A stretch of 25,482 nt of DNA from the NCBI GenBank assembly GCA_934201655.1, contig CAKPXD010000007.1, forward strand, positions 1 to 25,482. Reading direction: 5' to 3'. This stretch comes from an uncultured Streptococcus sp. GTDB lineage: Bacteria; Bacillota; Bacilli; Lactobacillales; Streptococcaceae. Under the pieces are notes generated by a model. That model was not told the DNA's origin and made no database searches. It saw only the letters and a program-made list of their open reading frames with translations. How positions within the stretch are numbered: the first letter of the stretch is position 1; the number at the start of each line of letters is the position of its first letter. The position numbers and the translations under genes are program-made. Below are positions 1 to 9,400 of this stretch, in pieces.

Positions 1-245
1 ATCGTAGACTGGTCACGGCTAGGATCGGTACAGATAGAACAAGGATCATCATCTGTCAAACGCCCACAAATAGAGCAATAGGTCAATTCTCGCTTGGCTG
101 CAAGGAGATTTTTTGCAAATTCATTGACATCGTCATCCGACATCCCAATGGTATAAAAGGCCAGTCGGGTTGCTGTCTTAATCCCGATACCCGGAAGTTT
201 AGAATAACTGTCAATCAGTTTAGCTATAGGTGTTGGGTAAAGCAT
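1..245 (-). CDS. recR: Recombination protein RecR, N-terminal part
   Basis: RecR works with RecO/RecF in loading RecA at single-stranded gaps. Translating the minus strand from the ATG at 243-245 gives 81 codons before the window edge. Residues 15-30 form a helix-hairpin-helix ([10 protein letters not shown]), followed by a C4 zinc finger with Cys57, Cys60, Cys69 and Cys72. The Toprim domain lies outside the window. An AAAGGA ribosome binding site precedes the ATG, and only 10 bases separate it from the pbp2B stop, so the two genes are probably co-transcribed. The recR-after-pbp2B order is the one known from pneumococcus. The start is firm; the gene is cut only by the window edge. Confidence 0.95.
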   Translation of the reverse strand, partial: MLYPTPIAKLIDSYSKLPGIGIKTATRLAFYTIGMSDDDVNEFAKNLLAAKRELTYCSICGRLTDDDPCSICTDPSRDQST

Positions 246-255
246 GGCTTCCTTT

Positions 256-2313
256 CTAGTTCATTGGATGGTGTTGGTTGTATTGATTGATAATGTCGCG
301 AGCAATCGAAGGTCCGACACCATTAGTTAGATTCGTATTATGTGGGAAAACGACTGCGACTGCAATCTGCGGATTATCTGTCGGTGCATAGGCCACGGCA
401 TTAGTATTGTTGGCTTTTTGACCACCATTGACGTAACTTTCGGCTGTACCAGTCTTACCACTAATAGAGACTGACGCTCCATTTGAAAAGGCGCGACCTG
501 TCGTGAGAGCACTTGTCCCGTGCGATACTTGGTAAAAGCCTTGTTGCAAGATAGACATGTCAGACTCAGAAATATTGATTTTATTCATTTCTGTGCTGTC
601 ATTTTGCTTAATGAGTTCTCCTAGACCACCTTGTTCGTTGTTGTCGTAGATTCCTTCTACGATGCGAGGAGCCAAGCGAACACCATTATTGGCAATAGTT
701 GCTACATACTGAGCTAGCTGCATCGGCGTGTAGTTATCGAACTGCCCGAAAGCATTATTTAGATAGTTGGCCAAATCATAGTCTTTAGGGATAAAGCCTG
801 TTGACTCATCTGGTAGGTCAATTCCTGTAGAAACTCCTAAGCCATACTCACCAAAAGTTGAACGTAATTTCCCCATAGCAGACTCAAGATTATTGGTTCC
901 TACTGTCATATTCGGCTGATAAGTTTGTCCCATCATCCCTAATGCAGTTTGAATCATATAAGCATTGGATGAATATTCCAAAGCTTCAACTGCCGTGATC
1001 GGGAAAGAACCATAATAAGGGGTATACCAGGAATTGATAGGGGCAGAACCTTGGAAGACGATTGGTTGATCTGTCAGGGTTTGATTTCCTGACAAGACCC
1101 CATTTTCCCAACCTGAACTGATGGTAGCTGCCTTAACGACAGATCCTGGTACGAAGACATTGGTTACTGTACCAAGTGAGTCCGTGGTCAGTTCTCCAGT
1201 CTCTACATTGTGCTTCATTCCTGACATGGCTAATACAGCACCTGTCTTAGGATTGAGGGCTACTGCATAGACACCTTCTGAATATCTAGCTCCCCCATTT
1301 GCAAGTTCTGAGTTGAAATAACTCTTCAAGAGACTGTCTACACTATCTTGGAAGGCCAAATCAATGGTTAATTTGATATTTTTACCCTTGCTTCCTTCTT
1401 CGATATTCTCTACACTCTCCATGTCTCCGTGCTTGTCCAAATGGATTTCCTTGACGGTACGTTTTCCTTGCAAGACTTCTTCGTATTGCTTTTCAAGATA
1501 GGAAGTCCCAACACGGTCATTGAGTGAGTAACCTTTTTTCAAATAAGCGTCCACTTCTTCTGCTGGAAGACCAGATTTTTCACTCGAAACACTTCCAACT
1601 ATAGATGAAAGAGAGGTTTCTAAGACTTTTCGGTCCCATGAAGTAGAGATGGAAATACCTGGCAATTCCTTAGATGCAGAAGCAATCACAGCTACCTGTG
1701 TATCGCTCAAAGGATCCGTTTGAATATTTCCTGTCGCAAAATTTTCTACTGCATTGAGCTGACTAAAGATATAGATTGCCTTCTTTTCATCCTCTGAGTA
1801 GTTTAATTGACTGGAAGTAATACTCTCAGCAGCGTTGTTATAGAGTTCAGATTCGGAAAGTTGATTGCCATCTGAATCATATCGTTTATCTTTTGGAAGA
1901 GCTTCAACTGTCTTCTTATAAACTTCAGCATCAGCCAAGTAGTAATCAGCCATTTGACGGTCCGTCAACTCTGGAGAGGTGACTGTGACATAGGTCAACA
2001 ATTTTTTAGAAATATCCTTCAAATCAGCCGCAGTCATCTTGTTGCTTCGTGTAAAGGAAACAACTTGCTTAACGGTGTTTTGGACTAAAGGTTTTCCTGT
2101 TGCATCATAAATTTCTCCACGAGCGGAACCCATGGTTACTCGAGTTTGGCTAGCAGAAGCGAGTTTGTTTTCATAAAAATCCTTATGAAGAACTTGCATA
2201 TAAAGCAAACGACCAATAATTGCTAAAAAGAGCAAGATGACGATTGCAAATAACAAATTAAGCCGTGTCGGTATCGAGTGGCTATTGAATTTTCTCATAC
2301 ACATCAATCTCAT
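256..2313 (-). CDS. pbp2B: Penicillin-binding protein 2B (class B transpeptidase)
   Basis: Essential monofunctional D,D-transpeptidase of the elongation/septal peptidoglycan machinery, anchored in the membrane with its catalytic domain outside. The 685 residues match pneumococcal PBP2b in length and sequence. There is a short cytoplasmic tail, one membrane segment (about 18-40), a dimerisation/pedestal domain (about 60-310) and a transpeptidase domain (about 340-680) with motifs S391-V-V-K, S448-S-N and K620-T-G. The residue after SSN is Ala451 and residue 481 is Gly. In susceptible pneumococci these are Thr and Glu (T446A/E476G in the 680-residue numbering, T451A/E481G here), and both changes are reported in penicillin-resistant alleles. 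The KTGTA segment is unchanged. An alternative start at 2298 would give the 680-residue form; the spacing from the promoter fits either. Confidence 0.97.
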   Translation of the reverse strand: MRLMCMRKFNSHSIPTRLNLLFAIVILLFLAIIGRLLYMQVLHKDFYENKLASASQTRVTMGSARGEIYDATGKPLVQNTVKQVVSFTRSNKMTAADLKDISKKLLTYVTVTSPELTDRQMADYYLADAEVYKKTVEALPKDKRYDSDGNQLSESELYNNAAESITSSQLNYSEDEKKAIYIFSQLNAVENFATGNIQTDPLSDTQVAVIASASKELPGISISTSWDRKVLETSLSSIVGSVSSEKSGLPAEEVDAYLKKGYSLNDRVGTSYLEKQYEEVLQGKRTVKEIHLDKHGDMESVENIEEGSKGKNIKLTIDLAFQDSVDSLLKSYFNSELANGGARYSEGVYAVALNPKTGAVLAMSGMKHNVETGELTTDSLGTVTNVFVPGSVVKAATISSGWENGVLSGNQTLTDQPIVFQGSAPINSWYTPYYGSFPITAVEALEYSSNAYMIQTALGMMGQTYQPNMTVGTNNLESAMGKLRSTFGEYGLGVSTGIDLPDESTGFIPKDYDLANYLNNAFGQFDNYTPMQLAQYVATIANNGVRLAPRIVEGIYDNNEQGGLGELIKQNDSTEMNKINISESDMSILQQGFYQVSHGTSALTTGRAFSNGASVSISGKTGTAESYVNGGQKANNTNAVAYAPTDNPQIAVAVVFPHNTNLTNGVGPSIARDIINQYNQHHPMN

Positions 2314-2336
2314 TTCTAATCAAAATCACACTCTTC

Positions 2337-2342
2337 ATTGTA
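2337..2342 (-). promoter_or_regulatory. Likely pbp2B promoter (-10)
   Basis: On the minus strand TACAAT is preceded by TGG, making an extended -10 (TGnTACAAT). It lies about 24 bases before the pbp2B start at 2313. No good -35 is seen at 17 bp. The implied leader is short (about 16 bases to the 2313 start), and a clear Shine-Dalgarno sequence for that start is lacking. Confidence 0.45.
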
Positions 2343-2367
2343 CCATAATTTAATCCGAAAATTATGG
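2343..2367. repeat. 9-bp perfect inverted repeat between pbp2B and nanR
   Basis: CCATAATTT (2343-2351) and AAATTATGG (2359-2367) are exact inverted copies separated by 7 bases. The repeat lies in the divergent intergenic region, directly upstream of the pbp2B -10 and about 25 bases upstream of the nanR promoter elements. It could be an operator or only AT-rich chance symmetry. Confidence 0.5.
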
Positions 2368-2389
2368 AAAAAGAAAAGACTTTTCCTTT

Positions 2390-2420
2390 TTGGCCCAAAA
2401 ATTATTTTCTATGATATAAT
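2390..2420 (+). promoter_or_regulatory. nanR promoter (extended -10) with cre-like sequence just downstream
   Basis: TATAAT at 2415-2420 is preceded by TGA, an extended -10. TTGGCC at 2390-2395 is a weak -35 with a 19-bp gap. Near the expected transcription start, the sequence around 2423-2437 has the core TAAGCGCTA and matches 12 of 15 positions of the cre consensus WTGNAARCGNWWWCA. Catabolite control of the regulator is therefore possible but weakly supported. Confidence 0.55.
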
Positions 2421-2447
2421 GGAGGTAAGCGCTATTTTATTTGTTAG

Positions 2448-2472
2448 ATTTGCCAAAGTAATTTTGGCAAAT
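2448..2472 (+). repeat. 10-bp perfect inverted repeat in the nanR leader
   Basis: ATTTGCCAAA (2448-2457) and TTTGGCAAAT (2463-2472) are exact inverted copies around GTAAT. The hairpin or operator lies in the transcribed leader, ending 8 bases before the AAGGAG ribosome binding site at 2481-2486. It could be an autoregulatory operator or an RNA hairpin near the translation start. No U-tract follows, so it is not a terminator. Confidence 0.6.
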
Positions 2473-2490
2473 AGCTATAAAAGGAGTTCC

Positions 2491-3342
2491 ATGAATAAGC
2501 AAGATATCTCTACGATTATCGACCTTCACTTTGAAGAGATGACCGATTTAGAGCAAGAAATTGCCCGCTATTTTCTACAGGCAGATACCATAAATGATGA
2601 CTTATCCTCTCAACAAGTCACTCAAAAACTTCATATTTCCCAGGCAGCACTCACTCGTTTTGCCAAGAAATGTGGTTTTAAGGGCTATCGAGAGTTCATC
2701 TTCAAATACCAACAACAAAAAGACACTCTTTCTGCTCCTCAACAGGATATGAATCCTTTAACTCAGAGAGTCCTTAGAAGTTATGCAAACCTACGAGAAA
2801 TTTCTCAAGGATTGATTGACGATGAGCAACTGGAACGTGTGGCTCAGATGATTGACCAATCCGAACGCGTGTATTTTTTCGGAACTGGGAGTTCTGGTCT
2901 AGTCGCACGTGAGATGAAGCTGCGTTTCATGAGACTGGGTGTCGTCTGTGAAGCCTTAACAGATCCAGATGGTTTTGCCTGGACGACTAGTATCATTGAT
3001 GAAAAATGTTTGGTCTTTGGTTTTTCCCTCTCAGGAACAACACCATCTATCATCGATAGCCTATTAGATGCCCAGGATATGGGAGCTAAGACAGTTCTAT
3101 TTACAAGTGCACCGAATAAGGATACTCAAGCATTTACAGAAACTGTTTTGGTCGCAAGCCAAAGCCAAGCCTCATATATCCAACGAATCTCTGCTCAGCT
3201 TCCAATGCTGATTATCATTGATTTACTCTATGCTTATTTCCTAGAGATCGATCGCGAAAGTAAAGAAAAAATCTTTAATAGCTATTGGGAGAATAATAGA
3301 CTGAATGGTTATCGCAGAAACACAAGAAATAGAAAACCCTGA
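2491..3342 (+). CDS. nanR: RpiR-family regulator, NanR-like
   Basis: Transcription regulator of the RpiR family, 283 residues from the ATG at 2491. I chose this start because AAGGAG lies 4 bases upstream; the frame is open further upstream, but that stretch lies over the promoter and leader hairpin. An N-terminal helix-turn-helix domain (about 1-75, recognition region near 38-66) is followed by a SIS sugar-phosphate-binding domain (about 125-215) with GTGSSG at 131-136 and SGTTPS at 181-186. In pneumococcus the RpiR regulator at this place, NanR, activates the sialic acid genes, with ManNAc-6-P suggested as the signal; I transfer that role by context. It is the only plus-strand gene in the window. 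Its stop codon lies inside the first terminator stem. Confidence 0.92.
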   Translation: MNKQDISTIIDLHFEEMTDLEQEIARYFLQADTINDDLSSQQVTQKLHISQAALTRFAKKCGFKGYREFIFKYQQQKDTLSAPQQDMNPLTQRVLRSYANLREISQGLIDDEQLERVAQMIDQSERVYFFGTGSSGLVAREMKLRFMRLGVVCEALTDPDGFAWTTSIIDEKCLVFGFSLSGTTPSIIDSLLDAQDMGAKTVLFTSAPNKDTQAFTETVLVASQSQASYIQRISAQLPMLIIIDLLYAYFLEIDRESKEKIFNSYWENNRLNGYRRNTRNRKP

Positions 3343-3367
3343 AATTGGAAACCATTCAGGGTTTTCT
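3331..3367 (+). terminator. nanR terminator overlapping the stop codon
   Basis: A 13-bp perfect stem, AGAAAACCCTGAA (3331-3343) with TTCAGGGTTTTCT (3355-3367), encloses an 11-base loop. The TGA stop (3340-3342) is part of the left arm. The following T-run is interrupted (GTTTAAAATATTTT), so termination in the plus direction may be assisted by the next hairpin. Confidence 0.75.
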
Positions 3368-3387
3368 GTTTAAAATATTTTCCCCAC

Positions 3388-3416
3388 AAAAAGGAGTCCA
3401 CAATGGACTCCTTTTT
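3388..3416. terminator. Bidirectional terminator between convergent nanR and the GH29 protein gene
   Basis: AAAAAGGAGTCCA (3388-3400) pairs perfectly with TGGACTCCTTTTT (3404-3416) around CAA. With A- and T-runs on both flanks it can act on either strand, and it separates two genes that converge. Confidence 0.88.
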
Positions 3417-3451
3417 AGTGTTTCAAGATACTGCCTTTGACCTTCTCTATT

Positions 3452-6400
3452 CTAGTCCTTCATATCTTTTTTGAAGAAGAATAGCATCATTCCCGAAACA
3501 AGAGTGAGGGCAGGCAAGAGAGCTGAACTTACTTCTTCTCCTGTTGCTGGTAACTGTTTGCTTGTAGAATCTGCTGCAGTGCCCTTAGCCTCTGCTAAAG
3601 GCTTATCTTCTCCCATAGGTTGTGGAGCAGGAGTTTCTACATTTGCTGGTGCACTTGGTTGAGCTGCATCCTTGTAGACTACCGCATAGACACCTAGGTG
3701 TGGAGCTACAAATTCAAGTGCTGAACCTTTCTGTTCAAACTTCACTTCCTGCAATTCTCGATTTGAATTCATGGCATAGACATTGGCTACATCAGACGCC
3801 ACAGCAACTTGAACAAGGGCTGCACCTTTCAATTGAACAAGTTCGCCTTTCTCATTCTTCAATTGAATTTGATAAGCATCGAAACGGCGACCTTCCAAGA
3901 CCTGATCAGCAACCTTATCGACCTCTAGAACAGAACCACCATTGAGGTCCCCTTCTCGAGCAATCAATTTCAAGTTTGTTGATGAATCTTTCAAGACCTT
4001 CAATGTGCTATCAGTTGATGGACTTTCTTCCTTGGTTCCAACTTCGACGATGCGGTCTTGAGCTTCCTCACGTTCAACCTTAAGAACCTTACGGTTGTCA
4101 CCATCGACTTCTACATAAGTCGTTACTTGTCCGTCTTTTCCTTCAGAAACAACTTGTTCCTTACCTTTAGCTAAATCAGCATTCTCACGGCGAACAGTCT
4201 TGAAGGCGATTGGTTCTTTCTCTACTTTTAGATTTGGTAGGTTAAAGTCCAGGTTCATAACGCCTTCTGTCGGCATAGCAGTTCCTTCTTGAGTACCTAC
4301 TTCAACGATGCGGTCTTGAGCTTCCTCACGTTCAACCTTAACAACCTTACGATCGCTGCCGTCAACTTCTACATAAGTCGTTACTTGTCCGTCTTTTCCT
4401 TCAGAAACGACTTGTTCCTTACCTTTAGCTAAGAGAGAATTTTCACGACGAATCGTATTGAAGGCAATTGCTTCTGTCGTTACTTCAAGGCTTGGTTGAG
4501 TTACACTCAATTCTTTAACACCTTCAGTTGGAAGATTTGAATGTTTCACTTCCTCTTCTGGTTTACTTGGCTCCTCTGGTCTTGCAGGCTCTTCTGGTTT
4601 ACTTGGCTCTTCTGGAGCTGGTTCCTCTTTTGGTGTCGCCTGAAGATTGTTGATTGATGTCAAAGCTGCTTGCAAGGCCTTATCTACTGCATCCTGAGTT
4701 TTGGCTTCTTCAATAGCAGCTAAGGCTTGTTCTGCTAGTTCAACTAGTTTCTTCTTAGCTTCCTTGTCATCTCCCAACTCAGCTGTTTTACTTTTAATGG
4801 CTTCGGACAAGCTTGCCATAGCTTTATCGTAGTCAAGCTTAGGCTCTACTGGTTTGCTTGGTACCTCTGGCTGTGTTGGTTCTTCTGGTTTTGCTGGTTC
4901 TTCTGGCTTGCTTGGCTCCTCTGGTTTTGCTGGTTCCTCTGGTTTTGCTGGTTCTTCTGGTTTTGCTGGTTCTTCTGGCTTGCTTGGCTCCTCTTTTGGA
5001 GTTGCTTGAAGCTTATTGATGGATACCAAAGCGTCTTGCAAGGCTTTTTCAACAGCATCTTGAGTCTTAGCTTCTTGGATAGCCGCAAGAGCTTGTTCTC
5101 CAAGTTCAACGAGTTTTTCCTGAGCAGCTACATCATCGGCAAGTTCTGTTGCTTTTTTCTCGATAGCTTCAGTCAAATCTGCAATCGCCTTATGGTAGTC
5201 AACTTTAGACTCTTCTGGTTTTGATGGTTCCTCTGGCTGTGCTGGTTCTTCCGGAGCTGGCTCCTCTTTTGGAGTCGCTTGAAGCTGATTGATAGATGCC
5301 AAAGCTGCTTGCAAGGCCTTATCTACTGCATCCTGAGTCTTAGCTTCTTGGATGGCTGTCAAGGCTTGCTTTGTTAATGCAACTAGCTTCTTCTTAGCTT
5401 CCTTGTCATCACCGAGTTCAGCTGTTTTTCTTTCAATTGCTTCGGTCAGACTTGCCATAGCCTTGTCATAGTTTGGTTCTTCTGGCTGTTCTGGTGTTGG
5501 CGTATCATCTGTGCCATAATTTTCTTCCTTATCAAGGATCGTTTGCAAAGCTGCTACTGTCTTCAGAACTTCTTGTGCATTGGCTTCACTTGCTGAAAGT
5601 TGCTCAGATAATTTATCCAAGTTTGACTTGAAGGCTTGACGTGCCTCTGGAGTATTCTTCAAGCTTGTCTGGTCAAACTTAACCAACTCATCCTTCCAGT
5701 TCTTCATGGCTTGGATTAACTCTGCTTTGGTATAAAGAGCACTACCTTCACCATGAGTGATGAATTGGTCAACTTGGATACCAATATTTCTCGTAGTATC
5801 ATTACGTTTTGGATCCAATTGCAAGGTTACAGCATGCCAACCTTCTTCGAGTCCAGTCAAACGAACAAGAGTCTGACCACCTTGACGTGTAGCAGCTGTA
5901 CCACTGAAGTACTTCTTACCGTTGTACTCAGAAGCATTACCTAGGCCATCTTGATACTCGACTTTTCTACCGTCTAACGTCACCTTGTAGATACCATGTC
6001 CTGGATCCACATATCCTTTGATCTCAAGACCTGTTCCGTAGAAGTAGGCTGTTACGCTGGCATTTTTCTTCTGCTCTTCTGTCAAACGTCCAAATGACGC
6101 CCATGATTCTGTATTTTGGTATTTATCCGCTGAGTTCGTTTCATGGTTCCAACCTGGACTATAGTCAAGCTGAGTTGCCTGATCGTCATAGCTTGTCTGG
6201 TCTTTTAGGAGCAATTCTGCCTTCATCACTCGAATAGTAGCTTCTGAAGCAAAACCAAGAAGGGCATTGTCAGAAACGCTAGTCATTTTCACTTTGAAGT
6301 CAAAGATTGAATCAGCCTGCTCTGTAAAGTCGATCGTTGGAATCGTGATTGTTTTCTCAGTTTCACCGTCTTGGAAGGTCAGGTCAGCAGTCGTGTCCTT

Positions 6401-9400
6401 GTACACTTTACCATGAACCCCTGTTCCTGGCTCTGTTACAACATGGACTGTTGCTACTCCTTTGCTACCACCAACACGCTTAATGGTTACAGTAACTGGT
6501 TGGCCTTTTTGAACTTCATAGGTCGTTTCTTTCATCTCAAACATACCCTTGCCGGCATTGTTGAGCGTGTAGATACCTTCAGTCGCAATAGCTTTACCAG
6601 CTTTGTTAACGAGTTTGATGATATGTTCACCTGGAGCCAAGTCTTCAGTTTCATAAACCATCTGGCTACGTTTACGAGCTGCATTTTTTGTTTGGACATC
6701 TGCAACCTTTTGACCATCCACGTAAACGGACATTTCACCGTGGTTTGGATCAACTGTAGACACTACATATGCTTTTGTTCCAGTGAAACGGTAGGTTACA
6801 CTAGCATCTTTTTGGTTAGTCCACATAGATGTTCCACGGACGCCTTCAGATTCATCATACCAAGTTGTATTCTCTTTATCAGCAGTTGTATTTGAATGGT
6901 AATCTAGTCCTAGAGGGTAACCATCTGTCTTCTCGATACTGCTTGGTGTCTTATAAACAGAGAAGTTTGTCAAAATTGGAGTCGCTTGTGCACCAGTAAT
7001 GGTTACACGAATCTTTTGCGCCTCTACTGGTTGACCTTGGATAAGACGACGATAACCAACAGTTGACCCTTCACCATATGGAACCCAACGACCATTGAGT
7101 TCAACTTCAACCTTGAAGCCAGAGATACGTTGACCCTTAGCGATATCTTCTTTGAGTTCGACTACGTCAAAGCGTCTCTTTTGACCGAGATCAACAGTGA
7201 ATTCACCTGTCTTAGCATCATTTGCGAGTGCCCAGCTGGTATCATCCTTACCATCTGTTAGGTGGCTTGCTTGATACAAGTGATTCTTACGAGTAGAGCT
7301 TGCAGTTACAGTTGCTCCCTTAGCGAAGTCAGTTGCATACATTTGATCCAAGGTTGCTCGGAATTCTTTCAAGCGAGCGACGTCTGCTTCTGCGAATTTA
7401 CCTTCTTTATTAGGTGGAATATTGAGGAGAAGTGGCGTTCCACGACCAACAGACTTGAAGTAGATATCCATCAAATCTTTGATTGATTTTGGCTGTTGAT
7501 TGTCATGGTAGAACCAACCTGAACGGATAGAAACGTCTGCTTCACCAACTGAGTACATATCTCCTTCTGGATCTCCATGGTTGAGATATTCATTCTTCAC
7601 ATCATCAGTGATTTTAGCTTTCTTGACCTTATGCCAAACTGGATCTCCGGCGATACCACGTTCATTACCGATCCAACGGACACTTGTTGGTTGAGCAGAG
7701 AAGATAGCGATATCTCCTTCAGCTTTCTTGATGTACTCGAACCACTTGTCAAAGGTATAGGTTACTTTTTGAGCCCCGCTACCACGCGCACCATCCATCC
7801 ATACTTCAATGAACTTACCGTTATTTCCGTATTTAGGATTACCAAGGATTTCCTTGAGTTGGTTGAGATAGTATTCGTTGTACTCTTTCTCAGTTGCAAC
7901 ATGATATTTAGGATGGTTGGCATCCCATGGCGATAAGTAAACACCCATATTCATGTCATACTTAGTCGCTGATTTAGAGATCTCTTCGAGAAGGTCTCCC
8001 TTACCATCTTTCCACGGACTTGCAGCTACCGTATGGTCTGTATATTTAGATGGATAAATTACAAATCCATCGTGGTGTTTGACAACCATGATTGTTCGTT
8101 TGAATCCAGCATCCTTCAAAGTCTTAATCCACTGATCTGTATCAAGATTAGTTGGATTGAAGTACTGAGGATTTTCTCTACCGTTACCCCACTCAGAGTT
8201 AGTGTAGGTATTCATACCATAGTGGATGAAGGCTGCCAATTCTTCCTTGTGGTAGTCCAATTGGGCCTTGCTTGGAAGTGGACCGTAAGCAGCAATTTCT
8301 GTTTCTTCATCTTTTGGATCAACCACTGGAGTTACAGGAGTTGCTGGTTTTGGATCTTCAATCTTTTCGTATTCAAAAATAACTTCATTCACCCCTTTAT
8401 GCTTGATAGTTGCTTCTTGACTTGCATTTACTGCTCGATAGCCAGCAATTTCTTTAGCTTGGAATTTATGAACAAAGGAAACATCGTATTCTTTACCTTC
8501 GTTATTGTCCACATCTGCAGTTGTCAATTCTTTATCAGAGTCTTTCACGCGATAGTGAACCTCAAAGGAACCTTTGTTAACTTTATAGACTACTTTAATG
8601 ACACGAGTTCCTGCTGGAGCCTTGCTCACAACACTATGATCCTCATCCCAAGCGTCTTTCAATTGTTTATTGACTGGAGAATCGCCAATCGAAACAATCT
8701 CATATTTTTCTTTATTGTTCTTGTAGAAATCTGTTTTTTCAATCTCCGATTTGTAGTTATAATTGAATTGTGCTCCAACTTCTGCCCTGTCTACAAAAGT
8801 ATCGTTTTCTTTGACTGGGTTATCATTTTGGTCCACATGTTCGATAACTACACGACCATAGTCAACACCTTCAACTAGGGTAGCAAGTCCACTATTATCA
8901 AAGGCATACTTGTTTCCACCGATGACAGCTGTTGTATTTCTGAGTAATTGGCCCTTTGCATCAAAGTAATAGCGATTATCGTTATCACCTTGGTACCAGC
9001 CTTCTTTGACACCGTATTTTTCAATGATGCCTTTAACCCATGCTAATTGTTCTGGAGACAAGACTAGACCTCCACCGAAGCGGTCTTTTTCAGCAATGTT
9101 CGCATTATCAACAGTCCCACGTTGGTGAATTCCGATGACTTTGCCATCACCGTTGATAATACCGCCACCAGAAAGACCTGATACAGAAGTCAAACGATAG
9201 GTAACACCTACTGTTCCCTTATCATCATATTTTTCAGTACCTTTAACAACACCATCCGCCTTATACAATTGACCAGGTACGATTGGCTCCTTCAATTCTG
9301 GTGAGCTTGAATCTGTAGGATAACCAATCGTACTAACAGGTTCTCCGGCTTTGTATTCCCGATGCTCTGCTAACGGAGTAAAGGTTGCTGCCTTATTTGG

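Noticed and set aside
2338..2490. Extension of nanR to 2338
   Set aside because: The stretch contains the extended -10 and the leader hairpin; AAGGAG supports the ATG at 2491.
4841..4996. CRISPR-like short direct repeats
   Set aside because: The repeats are 18-bp in-frame coding units for KPEEPA without spacers.
8033..8878. 281-codon open frame on the plus strand inside the GH29 protein gene
   Set aside because: Antisense to a well-supported coding region; composition is Cys/Phe/Ile-rich with no recognisable domain and no ribosome binding site.
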